Below, piece by piece: positions 56,495-64,000 of a stretch of 64,000 bases of DNA (positions within the stretch are counted from its first letter, which is position 1; each line of letters starts with the position of its first letter). Under the pieces are notes generated by a model. That model saw nothing but the letters and a program-made list of their open reading frames with translations. It was not told the origin of the DNA and did not search any database. Origin of the DNA: Salipaludibacillus agaradhaerens (GTDB lineage: Bacteria > Bacillota > Bacilli > Bacillales > Salisediminibacteriaceae). Where the stretch lies: assembly GCF_002019735.1 (NCBI RefSeq), contig NZ_KV917378.1, positions 3,250,869-3,314,868 of the forward strand. The letters are read 5' to 3'. A program made the position numbers and the translations under genes.

Positions 56495-59011
56495 ATGCTC
56501 AGAAAAGTAAAGAGACTGTTGACAAAATTTATTGAGTGGGTCTTATATAAAAAGCTAAAGTCAAGCCAAAAAGAAAAGTTTTCTAAGCTTTTAACGAGTC
56601 GGCAAAAAGCCTTCTTGAAGAAATTTATAAAGACTGGGCAAAAGCAGGCGAGAATGAGGAAAATTGAGAAGCTTCGTCACCGGCTAACCACCCTTGGTTT
56701 TCAAGAAAAAGCGTTAGAGGAGTTATCGGACCTATTTGACCAGGGCGAAAACATTTTTTTAAAAAAGATGGCAGGCTACGAGCTAATGACTTGGTATGCC
56801 AATCAGCATAATAACGTCTGTGCAGAGCTTGTGATAGAAATAGGTACAGTTTTACTTGATTTAGAGAAAGATAAAGATCGATTGAGAAAACTAATAATTA
56901 TGCTCTCTGAGAGTTATCAACTGCTTGGGAAGAAGCAGACTGGTAAGAAGATTATAACGAGATTACTTGAAAACGAGGTTCATCCAGATACTTTACTTGC
57001 AGCTGCTAATTTAGAAATAGAAGAGAATGCTAAGTTGTATTGGATCAATCAACTATATGATAAGCAGAAGTATCAGCAAATTGCTCTACAAAATAGTGAA
57101 GCTTTGCATAAGTATGATGTGTTATCCACTCATAATCCTGAAAAGCGTGCGAACCAAGCTGAGCAACAAAGCAAAGTCTCAATTATTGTGCCTGCTTATA
57201 ACGCTGAAGATAAAATTAGTACAGCTATTTCATCGCTACTTAATCAAACATGGAGAAATATTGAAGTTCTTGTAGTCGATGATTGTAGTACCGATAATAC
57301 AACAGACATTGTGAGAGGTCTTGCTGAAAAAGACTCAAGAGTGAAGCTTTTACAGACTAATGAGAATAGTGGTGCTTACGTAGCCCGCAATACGGCATTA
57401 AAGATAGCGAGTGGAGAATATGTGACAATTAATGATGCAGATGACTGGTCGCATCCTGATAAAATTGAATTACAAGCTCGTCATTTAGATAGACATTCTC
57501 ATTTTATTGGTAATTTCAGCAATCAAGCGAGGGTATCGAATGACCTTAATTTTTACCGGAGGGGGAAATTTGGTGTCTATATATTTACGAATTTCTCCTC
57601 CTTTATGTTCCGAAGAGAAAAAGTAGTTGAAACGTTAGGCTATTGGGATTCTGTTAGATTTGCTGGTGATTCAGAGTACGTGAAACGGATTAAAAGGGTA
57701 TTTGGAGAAAGATCATTAGCAGAGCTTGCAGGCCCCCCTATGTCGTTCCAACGGCAGACAGCAGATTCTTTAACCGGAAATTCTGCTTTTGGTTTTCCAG
57801 GTTATTTTATGGGAGCGAGACAGGAATACGCAGAATCTCATGATCACTACCATGAGAGTGGAGGGAGTTTAAAATACCCATTCCCACAAGAGGTAAGGCC
57901 ATTTCCTATTCCAGCGCCAATGAAGCCGAAGCGAGTGGTGAATAAAGGTGAACGTCGGCACTTTGATGTGATTATTGCGTCAGAGTTTCGTTTGTTGGGC
58001 GGTACTAATATGTCGAATATAGAAGAGATCAAAGCCCAAAAGCAACACGGTTTGAAAACGGGGCTCGTGCAATTATCCCGATATGATTTAAATTCGGTGG
58101 AGCGAATTAATCCACAAGTACGAGAAACGATTGATGGTGATAGAGTGGAAATGATCGTTTACGGAGAAAAGGTCAGTTGTGACGTTCTGATAGTCCGTCA
58201 TCCACCAGCGCTACAAGAATGGCAGAAGTATGTTCCGGATGTGAGGACAGGTCGTGTGGAAGTGATCGTGAATCAACCGCCGCAGAGGGATTATGGTGAA
58301 AAAGGGGAACGACTCTACTCGTTTAAAGAGTGTGTGAAGCACTTAAAGATGTATTTTGGACAAGAGGGCACGTGGTATCCAATTGGCCCCGAGATTAGGA
58401 AGACATTGGATAAGTATCACAAGGCAGAACTGGATGAGATTAATTTAGCTGAAGAAGACTGGGTAAACATCATTCATGTAGATGAGTGGTGGCGAGGGCG
58501 TTACACACGAGAGGAAGGCAGCCCGATCCGTATAGGGCGTCATTCGAGAGACCAGTATGTGAAATGGCCTGAAAGCCGAGAAAAAATGATGTTAATCTAC
58601 CCAACAGAGGGGCCGTATGAAATTCACGTATTAGGAGGAGCGAAAAGCCCTAAAAAAGTGCTGGGGGAGTTGCCGAGTAATTGGAACGTGAAGGAATTTG
58701 GTGAAGAAAGTCCCCAGTCGTTTTTAAAGAGGTTAGATGTGTTTGTCTACTATACACACTCAGATTGGGTGGAAGCGTTTGGCCGCGTAATATTTGAAGC
58801 AATGGCGGCAGGGGTGCCTGTAGTGATTGAGCCGAAGTATAAAGACTTATTTGGAGAAGCGGCGATATACGCTGAGCCTGAAGAGGTGCTAAAGGCAATA
58901 GAGAAATTAATGAGTCAGCCAGAGCGGTATGAAGCCCAAGTAGAGAAAGCAAAACAATACGTGGACGAGCACTTCGGATATGCTAAACATATCACCAGAA
59001 TTACGGGGTGA
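56495..59011 (+). CDS. Two-domain glycosyltransferase (GT2 plus GT4-like), copy 1
   Basis: A protein of 838 residues. A basic, helical N-terminal region (1-220) leads to a GT2 domain from residue 227: VSIIVPAYNAEDKI, VLVVDDCSTDNT and the metal motif TINDADDWSHP. From about residue 488 follows a GT-B module: FDVIIASEFRLLGGTNMSN, PPALQEWQKYVPD, and the GT4-type ending DWVEAFGRVIFEAMAAGVP. Two transferase domains in one chain suit a polymerase that adds two sugars in turn; that is inference. The last 393 residues are almost identical to the next gene. Start ATG after GGTAGGTG. Confidence 0.87.
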   Translation: MLRKVKRLLTKFIEWVLYKKLKSSQKEKFSKLLTSRQKAFLKKFIKTGQKQARMRKIEKLRHRLTTLGFQEKALEELSDLFDQGENIFLKKMAGYELMTWYANQHNNVCAELVIEIGTVLLDLEKDKDRLRKLIIMLSESYQLLGKKQTGKKIITRLLENEVHPDTLLAAANLEIEENAKLYWINQLYDKQKYQQIALQNSEALHKYDVLSTHNPEKRANQAEQQSKVSIIVPAYNAEDKISTAISSLLNQTWRNIEVLVVDDCSTDNTTDIVRGLAEKDSRVKLLQTNENSGAYVARNTALKIASGEYVTINDADDWSHPDKIELQARHLDRHSHFIGNFSNQARVSNDLNFYRRGKFGVYIFTNFSSFMFRREKVVETLGYWDSVRFAGDSEYVKRIKRVFGERSLAELAGPPMSFQRQTADSLTGNSAFGFPGYFMGARQEYAESHDHYHESGGSLKYPFPQEVRPFPIPAPMKPKRVVNKGERRHFDVIIASEFRLLGGTNMSNIEEIKAQKQHGLKTGLVQLSRYDLNSVERINPQVRETIDGDRVEMIVYGEKVSCDVLIVRHPPALQEWQKYVPDVRTGRVEVIVNQPPQRDYGEKGERLYSFKECVKHLKMYFGQEGTWYPIGPEIRKTLDKYHKAELDEINLAEEDWVNIIHVDEWWRGRYTREEGSPIRIGRHSRDQYVKWPESREKMMLIYPTEGPYEIHVLGGAKSPKKVLGELPSNWNVKEFGEESPQSFLKRLDVFVYYTHSDWVEAFGRVIFEAMAAGVPVVIEPKYKDLFGEAAIYAEPEEVLKAIEKLMSQPERYEAQVEKAKQYVDEHFGYAKHITRITG
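57824..59002 (+). repeat. 1.18-kb direct repeat, copy 1 (GT-B module)
   Basis: Aligns without gaps to 60471-61649; about a dozen mismatches counted by eye, most silent. It covers the linker and whole C-terminal GT-B module and stops near the gene end. Confidence 0.93.
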
Positions 59012-59015
59012 AAAT

Positions 59016-61673
59016 ATGGGAAATAAAAAATCAATGACCGGCTCTAGCCGGTCATTAATTGAAATTGACCCAATAGAAGAAAGAATAAAAAAAGAGCAGC
59101 TACGAAACGCAAAGTTACTTAAAGAAAATAAAGATTTGGAAATAAAATATAGAATATTTCAATCAAGTTTGATAGGGAAGACGATTTATGTTTATTTACG
59201 GATAAGGCGCACTTGGAGGCAATGTCTTAAGATTGTCCAAGGAAAAAAAAGTTATAGACAAGTATTTGATAAGAGATATAAAAAACAAAAAGCCGAGCAA
59301 AGAGTAACAAAATTCAAAAGAAAACTCGAGGAAGGGTTTGAAAAAAGAATCCTAAAAGAACTTGAAAAAGACATTCAACGAGTGGATAACCATTATCTTG
59401 TATCTCTTTCAGCTTGGGAGCTTGTGTTGTGGTATGCTAGAAAACAAACTTACTTTAACAAATTAAAAGCGTTAGATTGCATTAAAATTATGGGGAAAAG
59501 CGGTTATAAATCAAGTTTAAAACATAAAAAAACAATTATTGAAGCTGAGCTGCTTCATGCTTTAGGAATGAGTGAGAAAGCAATCTCGATACTAGAAAAT
59601 TTTCCTGAGACTCATTATTCGTCAATAGACGAAAACTTTGCAAAAGCTAATATATGTGAAGATCCTCAGGAAAAAATAGGGTATATTAACAGGGTGTTTA
59701 ATAAATACGATCAGTGTGTATTGAGTAAAGAAGGTCTTCAAGTCGAGGAAACGTTATTCAATCAACTAAGAATTGATTATGAATGCTGTGAAGAATCCAT
59801 AGGAGGTAAGGATCTACCAAAAGTCTCCATTATTGTGCCAGTTTATAACGCTGAAAATTCAATCAAGACAGTGGTTAACAGCTTGATAAATCAAACATGG
59901 TCAAATATTGAAGTGATTATAGTTGATGATGGTAGTACGGACGAAACTCTTAATATAATACGTTATTTAGCTGAAAGAGATTCAAGAATAAGTTGCTACA
60001 GTACAGAGGAGTATTCTGGGAACTATAGCGCTAGAAATATAGGACTTAAGGTAGCGACAGGTGAATACGTCACAGTGAACGGTCCTGATGAGTGGGCACA
60101 CCCTCAGAAAATCGCTTATCAAGCAAATCATCTAATGCACAACCCAGATGTGATTGCGAACACCTCATTGCAAGTTTGTGTAACCGAAGAGTTAAGTTTT
60201 ATGAGAGTTGAAAATGAAGTAACCGAATATACCTTTTCAAACAAAAGTTCATTAATGTACTTGAGAGAAAAAGTAATAGAGAAACTGGGATTTTGGGATA
60301 TGGTGAGTTTTGGAGGAAGTCAGGAATTTGTAAGTCGCCTTATAAGAATATTTGGCCAACATGCATTGGTAAATTTAACGAACGGTGTTTACTCTTTTAG
60401 AAAAGCTGATAGTACTTCTGTCGTATTAGATGGATGTCTTTATAAGGGGTGGCAGGTGAATGCGTATAAAGAATACGCAGAATCTCATGATCACTACCAT
60501 GAGAGTGGAGGGAATTTAAAATACCCATTCCCACAAGAGGTAAGGCCATTTCCTATTCCAGCGCCAATGAAGCCGAAGCGAGTGGTGAATAAAGGTGAAC
60601 GTCGGCACTTTGATGTGATTATTGCGTCAGAGTTTCGTTTGTTGGGCGGTACTAATATGTCGAATATAGAAGAGATCAAAGCCCAAAAGCAACACGGTTT
60701 GAAAACGGGGCTCGTGCAACTATCCCGATATGATTTAAATTCGGTGGAGCGAATTAATCCACAAGTACGAGAAACGATTGATGGTGATAGGGTGGAAATG
60801 ATCGTTTACGGAGAAAAGGTCAGTTGTGACGTTCTGATAGTCCGTCATCCGCCAGCGCTACAAGAATGGCAGAAGTATGTTCCGGATGTGAAGGCAGGTC
60901 GTGTGGAAGTGATCGTGAATCAACCGCCGCAGAGGGATTATGGTGAAAAAGGGGAACGACTTTACTCGTTTAAAGAGTGTGTGAAGCACTTAAAGATGTA
61001 TTTTGGACAAGAGGGCACGTGGTATCCAATTGGCCCCGAGATTAGGAAGACATTGGATAAGTATCACAAGGCAGAACTGGATGAGATTAATTTAGCTGAA
61101 GAAGACTGGGTAAACATCATTCATGTAGATGAGTGGTGGCGAGGGCGTTACACACGAGAGGAAGGCAGCCCGATCCGTATAGGGCGTCATTCGAGAGACC
61201 AGTATGTGAAATGGCCTGAAAGCCGAGAAAAAATGATGTTAATCTACCCAACAGAGGGGCCGTATGAAATTCACGTATTAGGAGGAGCGAAAAGCCCTAA
61301 AAAAGTGCTGGGGGAGTTGCCGAGTAATTGGAACGTGAAGGAATTTGGTGAAGAAAGTCCCCAGTCGTTTTTAAAGAGGTTAGATGTGTTTGTCTACTAT
61401 ACACACTCAGATTGGGTGGAGGCGTTTGGCCGCGTAATATTTGAAGCAATGGCAGCAGGGGTACCTGTAGTGATTGAGCCGAAGTATAAAGACTTATTTG
61501 GAGAAGCGGCGATATACGCTGAGCCTGAAGAGGTGCTAAAGGCAATAGAGAAATTAATGAGTCAGCCAGAGCGGTATGAAGCCCAAGTAGAGAAAGCAAA
61601 ACAATACGTGGATGAGCACTTCGGGTATGTTAAACATATCACCAGAATTGCGAGGGACAGATATGGAAAGTAA
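59016..61673 (+). CDS. Two-domain glycosyltransferase, copy 2 with degenerate GT2 motif
   Basis: A protein of 885 residues. The N-terminus (1-60) is a charged coiled coil, then a basic helical region, a GT2-like domain from about residue 267 (VSIIVPVYNAEN, VIIVDDGSTDET) and the same GT-B module as the preceding gene (from about 530). The metal motif of copy 1 (NDADDW) reads NGPDEW here, so the catalytic Asp pair is lost and this GT2 domain may be inactive or altered. ATG 59016 follows GGGGTGAAA; an in-frame ATG at 58980 overlaps the previous gene. The 5' half differs strongly from copy 1, the 3' half hardly at all. Confidence 0.85.
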   Translation: MGNKKSMTGSSRSLIEIDPIEERIKKEQLRNAKLLKENKDLEIKYRIFQSSLIGKTIYVYLRIRRTWRQCLKIVQGKKSYRQVFDKRYKKQKAEQRVTKFKRKLEEGFEKRILKELEKDIQRVDNHYLVSLSAWELVLWYARKQTYFNKLKALDCIKIMGKSGYKSSLKHKKTIIEAELLHALGMSEKAISILENFPETHYSSIDENFAKANICEDPQEKIGYINRVFNKYDQCVLSKEGLQVEETLFNQLRIDYECCEESIGGKDLPKVSIIVPVYNAENSIKTVVNSLINQTWSNIEVIIVDDGSTDETLNIIRYLAERDSRISCYSTEEYSGNYSARNIGLKVATGEYVTVNGPDEWAHPQKIAYQANHLMHNPDVIANTSLQVCVTEELSFMRVENEVTEYTFSNKSSLMYLREKVIEKLGFWDMVSFGGSQEFVSRLIRIFGQHALVNLTNGVYSFRKADSTSVVLDGCLYKGWQVNAYKEYAESHDHYHESGGNLKYPFPQEVRPFPIPAPMKPKRVVNKGERRHFDVIIASEFRLLGGTNMSNIEEIKAQKQHGLKTGLVQLSRYDLNSVERINPQVRETIDGDRVEMIVYGEKVSCDVLIVRHPPALQEWQKYVPDVKAGRVEVIVNQPPQRDYGEKGERLYSFKECVKHLKMYFGQEGTWYPIGPEIRKTLDKYHKAELDEINLAEEDWVNIIHVDEWWRGRYTREEGSPIRIGRHSRDQYVKWPESREKMMLIYPTEGPYEIHVLGGAKSPKKVLGELPSNWNVKEFGEESPQSFLKRLDVFVYYTHSDWVEAFGRVIFEAMAAGVPVVIEPKYKDLFGEAAIYAEPEEVLKAIEKLMSQPERYEAQVEKAKQYVDEHFGYVKHITRIARDRYGK
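60471..61649 (+). repeat. 1.18-kb direct repeat, copy 2 (GT-B module)
   Basis: Partner of 57824-59002, offset 2647 bases. The similarity starts abruptly at GAATACGCAGAATCTCATGA and ends abruptly after CACCAGAATT. Confidence 0.93.
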
Positions 61674-63099
61674 GGAAAAACAAATAAGGGATAGAGTGAA
61701 GAAAGAAAACACATTAGCGCAATTGCAGGAAGAAAATAGCCAAATTAAGAAAAAAAACGACGTTATTAAAAGAAGTCCAGTTTGGAAGATTGGAAATAAA
61801 TTTTTGGAACCATTTGTTCGCTTCAAGAAGCTGTACGGAAGGATCATGCCTCAAAATAGAAAATCGAAGTTAAAGGCTTTAGAACAATCAAATTATGATT
61901 TAGAGTGTCAGATAAATAAATTAATGTCTGAAATACGTGTTAAAGAAGCCCAGGTTATACTATTATCCAATGATCAGAGCACAGAAGACTTAAATAAAGC
62001 TATTAAGTTGTTGAGTAAAGAGCCGAACTCGTTAGAGATCATTGATACTATTGTGAACGGCTGTAAAATGAAATCTAAATCTGCCAAACGCACTTTAGAC
62101 ACTATAGTGAACAGATTCCATTTACTAAAAGATATTGAACAAAGAAATGTTGTGTTCAATAAATTAATTGATGCTTATGACATACGGGAAATACCCGAAA
62201 AGATAGTAAGGTATTCTGAAGAGGCAATTGCTAGTGAGATTAATTCAGTAGCCTCTTTTAAAACGAGCTTAGTATTACGATCAACGATTAGAAAAAAACA
62301 GCGGTTAACACATGATCATATTTTAGATGATAAGTCCTTAGCATATCAATTGATGGATGTATTGGATGTCAGGAGGCCTTTTAGAAGCACTGAAACGTTT
62401 ACAACTAAAACATTCTCTCCAGAAAATGAGCGAGTATTAAAACCTGTAAATTCTGCTGGTTCAAGAGGCGTCTATATTATCTATGATGAAACAAATATAC
62501 AAAGAGTTAAAGATACCTCTATTTTTCAAGGCTATGATGAATTAAAATTAAAAATGAAAGAAGATGTACAAAAGGGGTTTGTACAAAATGATGAATGGTT
62601 TTTAGAAGAATTTATCTATGATAGAGAGCGTCACAAACCTGCTAAAGATTTGAAATTTTATTGTTTTTATGGACGAGTGGGACTTGTACTTGAAATTGAA
62701 AGGTTTCCGAATATAAAATATTGCTGGTGGGATAGTTCAGGTTGTAAAGTTCATACAGGTAAATATGAAGATCAATTATTCGCAGGAGAGGGCTTTACAA
62801 AGGATGAGATTGAGTTAGTTAAAAAATTAAGTGCTGAGCTTCCTGTCCCATTTATGCGAATTGATTTTCTTAAAACTTCAACTGAATTTGTATTTGGAGA
62901 ATTCACACCAAAACCTGGGAATTACAATGAGTTTAACGAAAAAACGGATCAGTTACTTGGAGAAATGTACCTTGAAGCCGAATATAAGTTAATTGATGAT
63001 TTAATAAAAGGAAAAGAATTTTCACATTTTAAAGAAATATATCAAAAAGTGACGGCTTTTCAAGCTGACATAGAAAGTCATAGTAAGGAGGATATGTAA
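61663..63099 (+). CDS. TupA-like ATP-grasp protein
   Basis: A protein of 478 residues. Residues 1-110 are coiled coil (QLQEENSQIKKKNDVIKRSP type, common in surface-polymer transferases); from about 250 an ATP-grasp fold: VLKPVNSAGSRGVYIIYD (ATP-binding Lys), EEFIYDRERHKPAKDLKFYC, VPFMRIDFLKTS and metal-binding VFGEFTPKPGNYNE. It resembles the TupA-like ATP-grasp family, named for the B. halodurans teichuronopeptide gene. ATP-grasp enzymes join a carboxylate to an amine or thiol, so an amino-acid-containing polymer is suggested. ATG 61663 overlaps the end of the previous gene; earlier in-frame starts lie within it. Confidence 0.75.
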   Translation: MESKEKQIRDRVKKENTLAQLQEENSQIKKKNDVIKRSPVWKIGNKFLEPFVRFKKLYGRIMPQNRKSKLKALEQSNYDLECQINKLMSEIRVKEAQVILLSNDQSTEDLNKAIKLLSKEPNSLEIIDTIVNGCKMKSKSAKRTLDTIVNRFHLLKDIEQRNVVFNKLIDAYDIREIPEKIVRYSEEAIASEINSVASFKTSLVLRSTIRKKQRLTHDHILDDKSLAYQLMDVLDVRRPFRSTETFTTKTFSPENERVLKPVNSAGSRGVYIIYDETNIQRVKDTSIFQGYDELKLKMKEDVQKGFVQNDEWFLEEFIYDRERHKPAKDLKFYCFYGRVGLVLEIERFPNIKYCWWDSSGCKVHTGKYEDQLFAGEGFTKDEIELVKKLSAELPVPFMRIDFLKTSTEFVFGEFTPKPGNYNEFNEKTDQLLGEMYLEAEYKLIDDLIKGKEFSHFKEIYQKVTAFQADIESHSKEDM

Positions 63100-64000
63100 T
63101 GGAAGATATCCCAGAAGAGAATTTCTTGCCACATTTAACAGAGGAAATAGTAGCCGATGCCAAGGGACCTGATTTAGATGCGTTTGCTATTGCTTTAGAA
63201 GGTTGGCGAAGGGGTCTAAAATTAACGTGGTATGCAAAAAATGCTGTAGATTTCCCGAAAATGAGGATGTGGAATGTCGAAAAACCAGGTAAACTATTTT
63301 CGCTTACATCAAGTCATAAGACGCATTATTTCTTTCGCACTCGAGGAGATAAAGTAACAAATGAAGCGGTTGACTTATGTATGGATAAGCAACTAACAAA
63401 AGAACGTTTGGATGAAAAAGGAGTGCCAATACCAGCAGGGAAGAGCTTTGATAAAAATACCTCTACAGAGGCCGTCCTTAAGTATGCTTCTTCCATTGGC
63501 TATCCTTTAGTTTTGAAGCCGATTGATGGGAGCTTTGGTCAGGGTGTTTATGTTAATATCAAAAGCTCAGAAGCACTACAAGACATTTTGGATAATAGTG
63601 ATGCGAATCAAACTGATTTTATTGTAGAAAGATTCATCCCTGGAGATGAATATAGAGTCTATGTTGTAGAAGGTAAAGCTGTTGGAATGATTTTGCGTAA
63701 CCCAGCTAATGTTAAAGGTGATGGCTTTTCATCTATACGACGTTTAATCGATCAGAAGAATGAACTTAGACAAGACAACCCACGACTTATTAGCTGCCCA
63801 ATAAAAATAACGAATGAGATAAGAAATTATCTATATGAACACAATTATGACTTGGATGACATTATTCCAGAGAATAAAATTGTAAACTTAATAGAAAAAA
63901 GTAATATTTCACTCGGTGGAGATCCTATAAGTGTTGATATGGCTACTGCACCAAAAGTGGCAGAGGCAGCTATCGCTGCGTTAAACGTTGTTCCTGGACT
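63099..64000 (+). CDS. ATP-grasp ligase, cyanophycin synthetase-like (partial)
   Basis: Open from ATG 63099 to the window end (300 codons, no stop), so the C-terminus is missing. AAGGAGGAT precedes the start, which overlaps the stop of the previous gene. ATP-grasp motifs are YPLVLKPIDGSFGQGVYVNI, DFIVERFIPGDEYRVYVVEG and GDGFSSIRRLI, the last as in cyanophycin synthetase and GshAB-type ligases; metal-binding GGDPISVDMA near the end. It likely makes amide bonds between amino acids. With the preceding ATP-grasp gene it forms a pair that could build a peptide part of a surface polymer. Confidence 0.8.
   Translation, partial: MEDIPEENFLPHLTEEIVADAKGPDLDAFAIALEGWRRGLKLTWYAKNAVDFPKMRMWNVEKPGKLFSLTSSHKTHYFFRTRGDKVTNEAVDLCMDKQLTKERLDEKGVPIPAGKSFDKNTSTEAVLKYASSIGYPLVLKPIDGSFGQGVYVNIKSSEALQDILDNSDANQTDFIVERFIPGDEYRVYVVEGKAVGMILRNPANVKGDGFSSIRRLIDQKNELRQDNPRLISCPIKITNEIRNYLYEHNYDLDDIIPENKIVNLIEKSNISLGGDPISVDMATAPKVAEAAIAALNVVPG

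Overview
The window is about 64 kb from a low-GC, endospore-forming, flagellated member of the Bacillaceae. The evidence is the gene order ywzB-(ywmB)-murA-spoIID-spoIIQ-spoIIID-mbl-flhO-flhP-fabZ, Bacillus-type ribosome binding sites, and sigma-F, sigma-D, CcpA (cre) and AraR signals. Acidic inserts and tails on exported and membrane proteins, and a right-end cluster resembling teichuronopeptide synthesis, suggest a haloalkaliphile of the Evansella/Salipaludibacillus/Alkalihalobacillus kind. That placement is inference.

Layout. 1-6.3 kb: the end of a nuo (complex I) operon, nuoI (partial) to nuoN. 7.1-17.6 kb: the conserved cell-envelope, sporulation and flagellar block, with a decayed ywmB. 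18.3-19.4 kb: four tandem tiny Asn/Asp/Gly-rich lipoproteins; a fifth paralog lies at 40.1 kb. 19.6-24.3 kb: a TPP riboswitch followed by ylmB-tenA-thiZ-thiX-thiY, the salvage route for degraded thiamine pyrimidine. 24.4-25.1 kb: a small minus-strand island with a membrane peptide and a broken secreted-protein gene. 25.7-39.5 kb: an arabinan/arabinose region with an exported GH43 arabinanase, two GH51 arabinofuranosidases, an ArsR-type regulator, araD-araB-araA, a Cys-rich small protein and araM. cre sites precede several of these genes and AraR boxes precede araD. 41.1-50.4 kb: three large exported wall-active proteins (NlpC/P60 peptidase, subtilisin-like protease, N-acetylmuramoyl-L-alanine amidase) carrying 5, 8 and 9 peptidoglycan-binding-like repeats. 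51-64 kb: a surface-glycopolymer cluster of glycosyltransferases, a TagG-like permease, a tandem-fused ATPase, two giant two-domain glycosyltransferases sharing a nearly identical 1.18-kb segment, and two ATP-grasp ligases, the last cut by the window end.

How the genes fit together. The arabinan enzymes free L-arabinose outside and inside the cell, and AraA, AraB and AraD convert it to D-xylulose 5-phosphate. AraM makes glycerol 1-phosphate. The right half of the window is largely devoted to the cell surface: enzymes that cut the wall, and machinery that probably builds and exports a polymer that may contain both sugars and amino acids.

The most notable unexplained structure is an interspersed family of intergenic elements of about 150-165 bp (six copies, three nearly full length), all on the same strand. 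They have complementary ends and two internal hairpins, one of which keeps its pairing although its sequence changes. Other notable features are the recently homogenised glycosyltransferase modules, one with a degenerate GT2 metal motif, and the exchange of repeat blocks between the protease and amidase genes.
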